This document shows, piece by piece, positions 16,027 to 24,396 of a DNA stretch of 27,304 bases. The stretch is from Clostridiaceae bacterium (GTDB taxonomy: Bacteria; Bacillota; Clostridia; Saccharofermentanales; DTU023), in assembly GCA_012728535.1 (NCBI GenBank), contig JAAYEX010000164.1, forward strand, positions 1 to 27,304. Reading direction: 5' to 3'. Every line of letters begins with the position of its first letter. Within the stretch, counting starts at the first letter, position 1. The notes under the pieces were generated by a model. That model was given only the letters and a program-made list of their open reading frames with translations, was not told the DNA's origin and did no database searches. Position numbers and translations under genes: made by a program.

Positions 16027-16761
16027 ATGGATTATTTAGAAGGTTCTCTTATAGGTCCGGTTTGGAGTGATACAGAATATAAAAGGCGGAGACATTTAGG
16101 CTCTCACATAATTCTGTCTGTCTTAATGTTGTTGTTTTTTGTCTTAGCATTTGCACAGCCACAGTGGACTGCTCCCTTTATCTTTGTTTCATATCCTGTT
16201 TCCCTGATATTTTTGATTATTCTTATTCTTTTGACTCCTCTCTTGTCCAGTTTCTATTACCGTCTGCCCTTAGCTATCAGACCTTTGTTATTAATACTCT
16301 ACATCTTTAAATACATTCTCCTCCTCTATATCTTGCTTCATTATTTTCTGCCATTGGTTCCGGATCAGATAGAAGATGCATCGGTTCTTATTTTAGAGAG
16401 AATGGATAATCATGTTTCTGCAGCAATAAGTTTCTTTGAGTTTGCAGGCAGCCTGTTTGGTATGATACTTGGTATTGTTGCCGGTGGTCTGTGGGTAGTA
16501 CTTGAGATGCTTCTTATCGTGATCTTTCTCCTCGCAGTACCACTAATATCCCTTGGTCTGATGAAGGGGATACAATATCTGCTCGATTTCACGTATAGGA
16601 AATTTGTTTTTCAACCGATTATAGATGGTAAAAAACGCAAAAGGAGAGCTCCGGGCATCCGTCAAAGTCCGATAGAAGGACAGGATAGCAGTACTCGTAT
16701 CCGCATTCCCGAACAGCTGCCTCCGGAGGACATCAGGGTCCATGACGATTTACCCCGGTAA
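16027..16761 (+). CDS. Unrecognised multi-pass membrane protein
   Basis: I do not recognise this 244-residue protein. Hydrophobic stretches at about 26-44, 50-72, 82-108 and 138-180 suggest four or five membrane segments. A short basic segment GKKRKRRAPG (201-210) follows, then a hydrophilic C-terminal tail that the positive-inside rule places in the cytoplasm. GGTGATGAG lies just before ATG 16027, and the preceding gene ends four bases upstream. The htrA gene starts 109 bases downstream behind its own strong ribosome binding site. No transporter signature or catalytic motif is visible. Confidence 0.75.
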   Translation: MDYLEGSLIGPVWSDTEYKRRRHLGSHIILSVLMLLFFVLAFAQPQWTAPFIFVSYPVSLIFLIILILLTPLLSSFYYRLPLAIRPLLLILYIFKYILLLYILLHYFLPLVPDQIEDASVLILERMDNHVSAAISFFEFAGSLFGMILGIVAGGLWVVLEMLLIVIFLLAVPLISLGLMKGIQYLLDFTYRKFVFQPIIDGKKRKRRAPGIRQSPIEGQDSSTRIRIPEQLPPEDIRVHDDLPR

Positions 16762-16870
16762 TCTCTCAATCGGAATTTATGCCGAAAATAATCCAAACTC
16801 TTGTCACATTGGTAATGTATTATTTTTGGGAATTAATTAGCATTAGTTTTGTTTTGGAGGTATGAGCTAA

Positions 16871-18205
16871 ATGAATAATCAAACGCCAAATTACGATTCC
16901 GGATCTTCGAATAAATCCTCCTATGATCCTTACAGCAGTAATTTCCACAATCAGGAGCCGCCCAAAAAACGTGGCCTTGCAATTCTTGCGATAGTCGCTA
17001 CTGTTTTAGCGGTTGCAATTCTTTTCACAGGTTTGAACTTACTCCTTTACAGGTTTGTAAATAACACCTATCGTGACGGGAATTCAAATGGGGACAGTAA
17101 TCCAAGTCAGAGACCGCCTGCAATCCAGGAATCAGAGCCTAGCGGTGGGACTGCCAGCGAAGATCCTCCTCCGCTGGAAACCGAAAAGCCTGTTCAAACT
17201 GAAAATAATGCTATGAACCCCAATTTCTCACTGGCTGAATTTGCACCTCCTTTGCCACAAGAGGGTAAGGAGCTACTGACGATTCCTGAACTAACAGAGA
17301 AAAATAGTCCTGCAACCGTTGCTATTTATACAAACATTGTGACTCAGGGTGGTTTTGGCGTCGTGCAGCAGAGCACCGTCTCAGGTTCAGGTTTTATCAT
17401 TACTGAAGACGGCTATGTTATAACCAACGCCCATGTCATAGAAGATCACACTGCTGTTTATGTTTATCTGGAAGATAACTCGCGATATGAAGCTGTCGTT
17501 GTCGGCAGTGATGAGTACGCAGATATTGCTGTTTTAAAAATAGAGGGAGATGGTGTAAGCTTTCCTACACTTACTTTCGGAGATTCAGATCTGATTCAAG
17601 TGGGTGAACTGGCTGTCGCCATAGGTAACCCGACAGGCCAACTGCGCGGAACAGTTACTCAGGGTATTATTTCAGCCGTGAAGCGTGAGTTAACCGGAAG
17701 CACTCCCTTGCGGCTGATTCAAACGGATGCTGCCTTGAATCCGGGAAATTCCGGGGGTCCGCTTTTTAATGCTTATGGTGAAGTAATCGGGATCAATCAG
17801 CTGAAAATTTTAGATGACGGATCAGGGCAGCCGACTATTCAGGGTATAAGTTTCGCCATTCCTTCAAATGCGGCTATACCGATTATTGAAAACTTAATCC
17901 GGACAGGAACGCATGAGTGGCCGATGCTGGGCATTAATGTAATAGCACTGGAAGCATTCGACGCCCAGGATAATGATTTGCGTTATCCCGGAGTGCTGAT
18001 CGTTTCTGTTGAAAACGGAAGTGCTGCATCTGTGGCGGGTTTACAGGCCGGTGACGTTATTTTTGAAGCCGAAGGACAGCCTGTTGCAAGTACAGGTGAG
18101 TTAAATGAAATCAAAAATATGCTTAATGTAGGTGATTCCATGACCCTGAAATTTGAACGAGATGGTGAGGAGATGGAGGCGACACTGATTTTGCAGAAAC
18201 GCTAG
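16871..18205 (+). CDS. htrA: HtrA/DegP-type membrane-anchored serine protease with PDZ domain
   Basis: This envelope quality-control protease has 444 residues. It has a cytoplasmic N-terminus, one transmembrane helix (about 35-60) and a Pro/Glu/Ser-rich linker to about 130. The trypsin-like domain carries the catalytic triad His188 (TNAHVI), Asp218 (DEYADIAVLKI) and Ser294 (LNPGNSGGPLFN). A single PDZ domain fills the C-terminus (about 350-444; PGVLIVSVENGSAASVAGLQ, then AGDVIF). This is the usual Bacillota HtrA/YkdA layout, acting outside the membrane on misfolded proteins. GGAGG at 16856-16860 is ten bases before the ATG. The osmC-like gene follows after 12 bases, suggesting a small stress operon. 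I see no convincing CssR-like or heat-shock operator. Confidence 0.95.
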   Translation: MNNQTPNYDSGSSNKSSYDPYSSNFHNQEPPKKRGLAILAIVATVLAVAILFTGLNLLLYRFVNNTYRDGNSNGDSNPSQRPPAIQESEPSGGTASEDPPPLETEKPVQTENNAMNPNFSLAEFAPPLPQEGKELLTIPELTEKNSPATVAIYTNIVTQGGFGVVQQSTVSGSGFIITEDGYVITNAHVIEDHTAVYVYLEDNSRYEAVVVGSDEYADIAVLKIEGDGVSFPTLTFGDSDLIQVGELAVAIGNPTGQLRGTVTQGIISAVKRELTGSTPLRLIQTDAALNPGNSGGPLFNAYGEVIGINQLKILDDGSGQPTIQGISFAIPSNAAIPIIENLIRTGTHEWPMLGINVIALEAFDAQDNDLRYPGVLIVSVENGSAASVAGLQAGDVIFEAEGQPVASTGELNEIKNMLNVGDSMTLKFERDGEEMEATLILQKR

Positions 18206-18217
18206 AAAGAGGAGATT

Positions 18218-18619
18218 ATGAAAGAAAAAGAACACGTTAAACTGGAATTCAGCAACGAGTTTGACGGCATACTGAAGGCCGAAAAGGGAACGGCATCCAT
18301 AGGTAGAAAGGAAGGCCAGTTAAAGCCGTACAACTTGCTTTTGGGAGCACTTCTGGCCTGTCTATATGCTACATTTTTAGATATCGTAAAAAAAATGAAA
18401 CTCGAATTTGATAGCTGTGATATGACAGCTGATGGTGTTAAGCGTGAAGGGACACCAGGAACCCTGGAGCACGTGAAGGTAGAAATGATTATTTACGGCG
18501 CTGCAGAAGAACAAAGTGAACGCTTCAGGAGGGCTGCAGACCTGGCAACTAAATACTGTTCTGTTTTTGAAACGATCAGCCAGGTCAGCGAGATGGAGCT
18601 GGAAGTAGAGTTCAAATAA
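18218..18619 (+). CDS. OsmC-like (Ohr/YhfA-group) protein
   Basis: This 133-residue protein has the OsmC fold signature: Cys48 in LLGALLACLYATFLDIVKKM and Cys114 in TKYCSVFETIS, the redox pair that reduces organic hydroperoxides in OsmC and Ohr. The overall pattern is closer to YhfA/OsmC-like proteins than to true Ohr. AGAGGAG precedes the ATG. It starts 12 bases after htrA and is probably co-transcribed with it, linking peroxide and protein-damage responses. The peroxidase activity is a family inference. Confidence 0.88.
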   Translation: MKEKEHVKLEFSNEFDGILKAEKGTASIGRKEGQLKPYNLLLGALLACLYATFLDIVKKMKLEFDSCDMTADGVKREGTPGTLEHVKVEMIIYGAAEEQSERFRRAADLATKYCSVFETISQVSEMELEVEFK

Positions 18620-18674
18620 ATCCTGACGGTCGGACGATCGGCAGACTGACTGACATCATTTGGGGGGAGACCTA

Positions 18675-19562
18675 ATGAGGCGAAAGGGCTCAATTAAAGA
18701 GCTTATCTCACAGCTGATCATTTTGATCATTTTTGCTGTATTTCTTTACCTTATTAACAGTGAGTTGACGGGTCGGCCGGAGCTAAGCGATGTCAACTGG
18801 CTTCGCAATATTTTTTATGTTGCCCTGGGTATATTTGCAATCATGTTTCTGCTCTTTTTACGCCAGATTTTCAGCGATCATGCACTCGAACGTTATGACC
18901 CCGGCAGTCCTGAGAGTCTGCGTCGTTTGTCTAAAATTCGCCGATTTCAGCTTCCGCGCAAGTATAAGCATCTGCAGGAAAGATGGCCGCAAGCTCTTGA
19001 TGAGATCAGGGGTTTCTTTACTGATAAAAATTACAGCTTAGTTAACAGTGAGCATTTTGACTTTATTTTCGAACGGGAACGTTTACTTGCGAGTCCCTGG
19101 CGGGGCAGACATTATTACAAACGATGTTTTGTCTGTTATCATCCGATGTTGAACGTTCTGATAGTAGACCAGAAATTAAAGCAGGCAGAGCGTTGGATTG
19201 ACCATTATTGGGAACCGGCTGCTTCAGAGCAGAATTTTCTTATCTTTATTACTGATATGGAAAACTTTGATGAGATCAGTTCTGCCGGTGCCGGTGTCGT
19301 AAACTTTCTGGGAACAATGAAATATGGCAGCCTCTATCCGGTTCTGATCGATCTGGATGGCGCCCGGTATTTTTTCCCCGTAGATGTCACTATGCTTAAG
19401 CGTCGTGACCGCCTGTTTTACTATTACTACCGCTGGCAGATTAAGAAGCTGGTTGTCAAGGCAGCGGGGAGATCAGCAGTCAGTTCAGAAGCTGAAATAG
19501 GGACTGTCCGTACTCAGAAGAAAAAGATGATTGAAAACGAAGAAGAAAACAAGTTGACATAA
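18675..19562 (+). CDS. Unrecognised protein with two N-terminal membrane helices
   Basis: I do not recognise this 295-residue protein. Two hydrophobic helices (about 10-28 and 44-63) are followed by a long soluble domain, probably cytoplasmic since both ends are basic. The soluble part is rich in aromatic and basic residues (RGRHYYKRCFVCYHPM near 143-158, RLFYYYYRWQIKKL near 250), and its tail is Lys/Glu-rich. CFVC is the only Cys pair. I chose ATG 18675 because GGGGGGAG lies six bases upstream; the TTG at 18660 would add five residues encoded by that site. Its last codons, TTG ACA, form the -35 box of the tRNA-Val promoter. No catalytic motif is visible. Confidence 0.75.
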   Translation: MRRKGSIKELISQLIILIIFAVFLYLINSELTGRPELSDVNWLRNIFYVALGIFAIMFLLFLRQIFSDHALERYDPGSPESLRRLSKIRRFQLPRKYKHLQERWPQALDEIRGFFTDKNYSLVNSEHFDFIFERERLLASPWRGRHYYKRCFVCYHPMLNVLIVDQKLKQAERWIDHYWEPAASEQNFLIFITDMENFDEISSAGAGVVNFLGTMKYGSLYPVLIDLDGARYFFPVDVTMLKRRDRLFYYYYRWQIKKLVVKAAGRSAVSSEAEIGTVRTQKKKMIENEEENKLT

Positions 19563-19582
19563 TTTCCAGTCTTGGTTATGAT
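19554..19582 (+). promoter_or_regulatory. Promoter of tRNA-Val
   Basis: TTGACA (19554-19559) and TATGAT (19577-19582) are 17 bp apart, close to consensus. Predicted start is near 19589, eight bases before the tRNA. The -35 box is the last two sense codons of the upstream gene. Confidence 0.85.
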
Positions 19583-19596
19583 ATCAAAGCTGACAG

Positions 19597-19673
19597 GGGT
19601 GATTAGCTCAGCTGGTTAGAGTGCCTGCGTGACATGCAGGAGGCCATAGGTTCAAGTCCCATATCACCCACCA
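19597..19673 (+). tRNA. tRNA-Val (anticodon GAC)
   Basis: The acceptor stem GGGTGAT/ATCACCC (19597-19603/19663-19669) is followed by A and an encoded CCA. The D stem is GCTC/GAGT, and the anticodon stem CCTGC/GCAGG holds GAC at 19631-19633. The T loop is TTCAAGT. The T stem ATAGG/CCCAT has one A-C mismatch (19648/19660). It reads GUC and GUU valine codons. Confidence 0.97.
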
Positions 19674-19680
19674 AAAGAAG

Positions 19681-19716
19681 AGACGACAGTAGCAGAAGCC
19701 GCTGTCGTCTTTTTTA
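19681..19716 (+). terminator. Terminator after tRNA-Val
   Basis: A 9-bp stem AGACGACAG/CTGTCGTCT (19681-19689/19702-19710) is followed by a T-run, eight bases past the tRNA CCA. Confidence 0.9.
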
Positions 19717-19765
19717 TTTCTTCGAAAAAGTCAGTTCCGTGAGCAGTTGATGGCAGTCCGGGATA

Positions 19766-20236
19766 TTACACGGAATCATCAGTTGCCGGAGGTGCATTGA
19801 TTTTATCTTCTATATTCCCTAAATCTTCGGGCGTGAGATTGAGTGGATTATCTTCTTCAGAAAGATTCTCCACAAAATAACTGATATGCTCTTTCAACAA
19901 ATTGAAGGTCGAGGCGGAGATTGCATGTTCCACCTCACAAGCATCCTTCTCGGCAGTTTGCGGATCGACTCCCATGGCCTTGAACAGCTCCGTTAAAAAG
20001 AGATGACGCTCATAGACCTTGCTGGCGATTTCACTCCCGATATCCGTCAATATAAGATTGCCATGTTCACCGATCGTGATATAACCTTCATCTTCCAGAA
20101 TGTGTACCGCACGGCTGACACTGGGTTTCGAAAAATTCATTGCCCTGGCCAGATCAACCGCTTTAACGATTGGCTGGTGACGACTTAGGATGAAAATGTT
20201 CTCCAGATAATTTTCCAAAGACTCGGGAAGACTCAT
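19766..20236 (-). CDS. DtxR/MntR-family metal-dependent repressor
   Basis: This 156-residue DNA-binding repressor of metal homeostasis has an N-terminal winged HTH (about 22-62; VKAVDLARAMNFSKPSVSRA) and a dimerisation/metal domain. It has no SH3 domain. By family alignment the metal ligands are Asn9, Glu12 (LENYLE), His78 (ERHLF), Cys100, Glu103 and His104 (ACEVEHAIS). Mn-sensing MntR has Glu at the Cys100 position, while iron-sensing DtxR/IdeR has Cys, so iron sensing is plausible. The acidic tail after residue 128 is unlike the family. Its start is preceded by AAGGCAGG. It lies alone between tRNA-Val and hisS, divergent from hisS, with a possible operator upstream. Confidence 0.92.
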   Translation of the reverse strand: MSLPESLENYLENIFILSRHQPIVKAVDLARAMNFSKPSVSRAVHILEDEGYITIGEHGNLILTDIGSEIASKVYERHLFLTELFKAMGVDPQTAEKDACEVEHAISASTFNLLKEHISYFVENLSEEDNPLNLTPEDLGNIEDKINAPPATDDSV

Positions 20237-20288
20237 AGATAACCTGCCTTTATACTTTTGACTGCTGAGCTTTATGTAAAGTCTAACA

Positions 20289-20325
20289 TTAAGAACAATT
20301 TGGCGACATATTTCTTAACATTATA
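20289..20325 (-). promoter_or_regulatory. -10 box and inverted repeat upstream of the DtxR-family gene
   Basis: On the minus strand a consensus TATAAT (20325-20320) is followed by TTAAGAA (20318-20312) and its inverted copy TTCTTAA (20295-20289), 16 bp apart. The repeat covers the expected transcript start and may be an autoregulatory operator. The -35 box is weak. Confidence 0.5.
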
Positions 20326-20376
20326 CATGATGATCCCGGGCCTGCAGCAGACTGAGATAATTGACAGGCCTGCTTG

Positions 20377-20385
20377 TGGTAGAAT
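20377..20385 (+). promoter_or_regulatory. Extended -10 promoter for hisS
   Basis: TGG-TAGAAT (20377-20385) lies about 43 bases before the hisS start. A perfect TTGACA (20361-20366) is only 13 bp upstream, too close for a standard -35 box. Confidence 0.4.
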
Positions 20386-20427
20386 GTTGCGGTGAAAAGA
20401 CACAATTTTCAGGGAAGGATCAGACAG

Positions 20428-21687
20428 ATGAATATTGCAGCACCAAAGGGAACGAAAGACATTTTGCCGGATGAGATGTCTCGCTGGCATGCAGTGGAGA
20501 ATTTATTCGCTTCAGTCTGTGAACGCTACGGCTATAAAGAGATGAGAACACCTACCTTTGAGCAGACCGAATTGTTTGCCCGCGGTGTTGGCGGTTCTAC
20601 TGATATTGTGCGCAAAGAAATGTATACATTTGAAGATAAAGCGGGACGCAGCATGACTCTAAGGCCTGAGGGCACTGCGGGAATTGCCCGGGCCTACATT
20701 GAAAATGGCATGGCTTCTTTGCCTTCACCGGTCAAGCTTTATTATGATATGTCTTTTTTCCGTTATGAAAAAATGCAAAAAGGCCGCTACCGTGAATTCT
20801 GGCAGCTTGGTTGTGAGATTATCGGCAGCCCAAGTGCTTATGCTGATGCGGAAGTAATTGCTATCCTTGATACCTTTTTTACTGAGTTGGGCTTGGCAGA
20901 ACGCCAGCTCGAATTGGGCAGTATCGGTTGTCCCGAATGCCGACCGGATTTCCTACATGCATTACGTGCGCATTTCGAACCCAATCTGGATAAAATGTGC
21001 CCTGACTGCAACGAGCGTTTTAAAATAAACCCCTTGCGTATCCTGGATTGCAAGGTTGAAAGTTGTCAGCCTTTCATAGCAAATGCCCCATCGCAACTGG
21101 ACTATCTCTGTGCTGACTGTGAAGAGCATTTTGATAAAGCCAAACGGGCGTTGGAAGCACTGGACATCTCTTATAATATTAATAGAAGTATGGTGCGTGG
21201 ACTCGACTATTACACCCGTACCGTATTTGAGTATGTCTCAACACATGTCGGAACACAAGGATCTATATGCGGCGGAGGCCGTTACGATGGTCTGGTGGAA
21301 ATCTTAGGAGGCAAGGCTACACCTGCGGTTGGTTTTGCAATGGGAATCGAACGTCTGCTTTTGGAGGTGGAAGCTCAGGGAATTGAGTTGCCTGCAGCTG
21401 CTCCGGTAGATCTCTTCATCATTTCTTTTCCGGATACAGCTGTTTCCGCTATGGCGCTGGCTCAAAAACTGATACGTTCAGGTCTGAGTGTACAGACAGA
21501 TGTAATGGAACGCTCCATGAAGGCTCAGATGAAGCAGGCTGACCGCAGCAAGGCTGAATATTTAGTGGTTTACGGAGCCGAAGAGCTGGCAGCTAAACAG
21601 TTTGTGATTAAACGTTTGTCCGATGGGGCAGAAGAAACTGTTTCTGCAGATGATCTGACGGATTATTTACTTAAGGCTAGAAAATAA
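20428..21687 (+). CDS. hisS: Histidyl-tRNA synthetase
   Basis: A class II synthetase charging tRNA(His). The product has 419 residues from ATG 20428, which has GGAAGGA at good spacing and opens MNIAAPKGTKDILPDE, the usual HisRS N-terminus. An upstream frame to 20392 (GTG) has no ribosome binding site. Visible motifs include the class II motif 2 region YYDMSFFRYEKMQKGRYREFWQ and TLRPEGTAGIARAYIENG. The histidine-specific LDYYTRTVFEY and GGGRYDGLVEILGG are also present. A Cys-rich insert (CPEC, CPDC, CKVESC, CADC, about residues 171-243) is typical of the Bacillota form. The C-terminal anticodon-binding domain is complete. aspS follows after 73 bases in the common hisS-aspS order. I see no T-box leader. 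Confidence 0.97.
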   Translation: MNIAAPKGTKDILPDEMSRWHAVENLFASVCERYGYKEMRTPTFEQTELFARGVGGSTDIVRKEMYTFEDKAGRSMTLRPEGTAGIARAYIENGMASLPSPVKLYYDMSFFRYEKMQKGRYREFWQLGCEIIGSPSAYADAEVIAILDTFFTELGLAERQLELGSIGCPECRPDFLHALRAHFEPNLDKMCPDCNERFKINPLRILDCKVESCQPFIANAPSQLDYLCADCEEHFDKAKRALEALDISYNINRSMVRGLDYYTRTVFEYVSTHVGTQGSICGGGRYDGLVEILGGKATPAVGFAMGIERLLLEVEAQGIELPAAAPVDLFIISFPDTAVSAMALAQKLIRSGLSVQTDVMERSMKAQMKQADRSKAEYLVVYGAEELAAKQFVIKRLSDGAEETVSADDLTDYLLKARK

Positions 21688-21760
21688 TAATGAATTAATG
21701 CACTTTGGTGTCGTTAAATAGTAAAATTAATAAAACTGTATTTATATTAGGAGAATTACT

Positions 21761-23542
21761 GTGAGCGAATCGATGGGAAACTGGCGGCGGGACTCCCGCT
21801 GTGGCGAAGTAAATGAAAAACAGCTGGGTAAAGAGCTGACTCTGATGGGCTGGTGCCACAAGCAGCGAGACTTAGGTGGCTTGATATTTATTACTTTGCG
21901 GGATATTTCAGGTGAAGTACAGATAGTTATTGACGATGATTCTCCAATTGAGGCCAGAGAAAAAGCAGCCAGAGTCAGAGGGGAATTCGTTCTTGCCTGC
22001 CGTGGTGTTTTGCGGCGTCGCCAGGATGAAAACCCGGACATGAAGACAGGGGCTTTCGAACTGCATGCATCTAAACTGAGAATCTTCTCAAAAGCCAAGA
22101 CCCCACCTTTTTACATTGAAGAGGATATTGATGTAAAAGAGTCCTTGCGTTTGGAAAATCGTTATCTCGATTTGCGCCGGCCGGATATGCAACGTAAGCT
22201 CCTGGCCCGTCATCGTATAACTAAGATAGTACGTGACTTTTTTGACAGTGAAGACTTCCTCGACATCGAAACTCCAACCCTGATTAAGAGTACGCCGGAA
22301 GGCGCACGTGACTACTTAGTGCCGTCACGTGTTTATCCGGGTAAGTTCTTTGCCTTGCCGCAATCTCCACAGATTTTCAAACAGCTGCTGATGCTTGGCG
22401 GTTATGACAAATACATGCAGATCGCACGTTGTTATCGTGATGAAGACTTGCGTGCCGACAGGCAGCCTGAATTTACCCAGATCGATATTGAGATGAGCTT
22501 TATCGGTGAAGACGATGTTATGGATGTGAATGAGCGCTTTCTGGCTTACCTGATGAAAGAATATAATGGCTACAATCTGGAATTGCCGCTGGAACGAATG
22601 ACCTGGCATGAAGCCATGTCGCGTTTCGGCTCCGACAAGCCGGATCTGCGCTTCGGTATGGAGATACAGGACGCAGGTGATTTAGCCGCAGGGACTGAAT
22701 TTAAGGTTTTTACATCAGCTCTTGAAGAAGGTGGTATGGTCGGCTATATAGCCGTTCCGGGCGGCAATGATATGAGCCGGCGGGAATTGGATGACCTGAA
22801 CGCCTTTCTGCAAAGCAACTCGGCAGCCAAGGGCTTGGCTTGGGCTTCACTCGTTGATTGTGAAATTAAAGGTTCTTTCAGAAAGTTCATTGATGAAGAT
22901 TTCATGAGAAGCTGTCTGCGCCGTGCAGATGAAGACGATACAGCTCAGCTGCTCTTTGTTTCGGACCCTGACCGCAATACTTGCCTTGAGATTCTGGGAA
23001 CTTTGCGCAACGAGGTTGCTAGACGCCGCAATATGATTGATCAGAAAGCCTATCGCTTCTGTTGGATTACTGAATTCCCGCTTTTTGAATGGGATGAAGA
23101 GGAGAAACGCTATGTTTCCAAGCATCATCCTTTCACAGCACCGCTCGAAGCCGACTTTGAACTGCTGGACACAGACCCAGCTGAAGTTCGTTCCCGCAGC
23201 TATGACATTGTCCTGAACGGCACTGAACTGGGTGGGGGCAGCATTCGTATTCATGAACAGGATTTGCAAAAAAAGATCTTTAGCTTGCTGGGTTTCAGTG
23301 AAGAAGAGTATCAGCACCGTTTTGGTTTTCTGCTGGACGCTTTTCAATATGGTGTGCCCCCGCACGGCGGACTTGCCTATGGCCTGGACCGCCTGGTGAT
23401 GCTTCTGGTCGGCGAAGACAATATTCGAGAAGTGATTGCTTTCCCCAAAGTGCAAAACTCCAGCTGTCTGATGACAAAGGCTCCGGCTGAAGTCTCGGAC
23501 GATCAATTAGCAGAGTTGGGTATTAAAATTGTAGAAAGCTGA
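21761..23542 (+). CDS. aspS: Aspartyl-tRNA synthetase
   Basis: A class II synthetase of bacterial type, 593 residues. An N-terminal OB-fold anticodon domain (VTLMGWCHKQRDLGGLIFITLRD-like, to about 110) is followed by the catalytic core with YMQIARCYRDEDLRADRQPE and FTQIDIEMSF. The bacterial GAD insert lies in the middle, and GLAYGLDRLVMLLVG is motif 3 near the C-terminus. The start is GTG 21761 with AGGAG seven bases upstream. Whether it is discriminating (Asp only) or also charges tRNA(Asn) cannot be decided without checking for asnS and gatCAB elsewhere. Signal peptidase I begins six bases after its stop. Confidence 0.97.
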   Translation: MSESMGNWRRDSRCGEVNEKQLGKELTLMGWCHKQRDLGGLIFITLRDISGEVQIVIDDDSPIEAREKAARVRGEFVLACRGVLRRRQDENPDMKTGAFELHASKLRIFSKAKTPPFYIEEDIDVKESLRLENRYLDLRRPDMQRKLLARHRITKIVRDFFDSEDFLDIETPTLIKSTPEGARDYLVPSRVYPGKFFALPQSPQIFKQLLMLGGYDKYMQIARCYRDEDLRADRQPEFTQIDIEMSFIGEDDVMDVNERFLAYLMKEYNGYNLELPLERMTWHEAMSRFGSDKPDLRFGMEIQDAGDLAAGTEFKVFTSALEEGGMVGYIAVPGGNDMSRRELDDLNAFLQSNSAAKGLAWASLVDCEIKGSFRKFIDEDFMRSCLRRADEDDTAQLLFVSDPDRNTCLEILGTLRNEVARRRNMIDQKAYRFCWITEFPLFEWDEEEKRYVSKHHPFTAPLEADFELLDTDPAEVRSRSYDIVLNGTELGGGSIRIHEQDLQKKIFSLLGFSEEEYQHRFGFLLDAFQYGVPPHGGLAYGLDRLVMLLVGEDNIREVIAFPKVQNSSCLMTKAPAEVSDDQLAELGIKIVES

Positions 23543-23547
23543 TTTTG

Positions 23548-24345
23548 ATGCAATCAATGGAGAAGAGTGAGCTGGACAACAAAGAGGTTGACCTCAATGA
23601 GAACAAGGGCAAACATAGAATTCGTTCGCCGAAATTGAATGCTCAAACTCATAATATGAGCTCCTCGCCGGTTCTACGGGGTGAGGAGGCTGATGAGACT
23701 CTGTTCGAGGCTTTCGGTGAACAGGAGCGCAAGCTGGATAGTGCTCTGAAAAAAAGCCTGGGCCTGGATGACAGCGTTGATCTGAAAGGCAAGGAAGATA
23801 AGAAGCCTGTATCGCGCTTAAGGAGCGTATTAAGCTTTGTCCTGACTCTGGCGATCTGTCTAGTTCTAGCACTTCTCTTTACGCGTTTTGTTCTACAGCG
23901 AAATACTGTGACAGGTATATCAATGGAGCCTACTTTGATAGAAAGAGATGAGCTCTTTGTTGACAAGATATCTCATCTCTGGAGAAATTATGAACGATCT
24001 GACCTGGTAACAGCCAGAACTGATAAAAAAACAATCGATGGCAAAGCTATGGTTGTTATAAAAAGGGTGATCGGCCTGCCGGGCGACAGCATAAAAATCT
24101 CGGAAGGTGCAGTTTTTCTAAACGGCGAAGAATTGGTTGAGCCATATCTTGACGATAGTGTATCAACATATGTTTCCTTTAATTCTTTTCTTGAACTGAC
24201 TTTAGGAGAAGATGAGTATTTTCTCCTGGGAGACAATCGTGCTGACAGCTATGACAGCCGGCATTTCGGTCCGGTAAAAGAAGCTGATTTAATCGGCAGA
24301 GTTTGGTTCAGGTTTTATCCCTTTGACCGATTTGGCAAACCGTAA
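23548..24345 (+). CDS. lepB: Type I signal peptidase with long cytoplasmic N-terminus
   Basis: This membrane protease removes signal peptides from secreted proteins. From ATG 23548 it has 265 residues. A charged extension of about 90 residues precedes the single transmembrane helix (about 93-115), then comes the catalytic domain. Ser125 (TGISMEPTL) and the general base Lys172 (VIKRVIGLPGD) form the Ser/Lys dyad, and GDNRADSYDSRHFGPV is the later signature. Most Bacillota SipS-type enzymes have only about 10-20 residues before the helix, so the extension is unusual. The start is uncertain (TTG 23545, ATG 23548 or ATG 23557) since no strong ribosome binding site is present. It is closely spaced with aspS and lies 51 bases before lepA. 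Confidence 0.93.
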   Translation: MQSMEKSELDNKEVDLNENKGKHRIRSPKLNAQTHNMSSSPVLRGEEADETLFEAFGEQERKLDSALKKSLGLDDSVDLKGKEDKKPVSRLRSVLSFVLTLAICLVLALLFTRFVLQRNTVTGISMEPTLIERDELFVDKISHLWRNYERSDLVTARTDKKTIDGKAMVVIKRVIGLPGDSIKISEGAVFLNGEELVEPYLDDSVSTYVSFNSFLELTLGEDEYFLLGDNRADSYDSRHFGPVKEADLIGRVWFRFYPFDRFGKP

Positions 24346-24396
24346 TATATTAACTATGCTAAATCCGTTTAGATATTTTACATAAGAGAGGACAAG

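Noticed and set aside
20361..20385. TTGACA paired with TAGAAT as a standard promoter for hisS
   Set aside because: The spacer is only 13 bp. I kept only the extended -10 element, at low confidence.
22847..23506. 219-codon open frame on the minus strand
   Set aside because: It is fully antisense to the well-supported aspS gene, has no family motifs, and reads as a codon-usage shadow.
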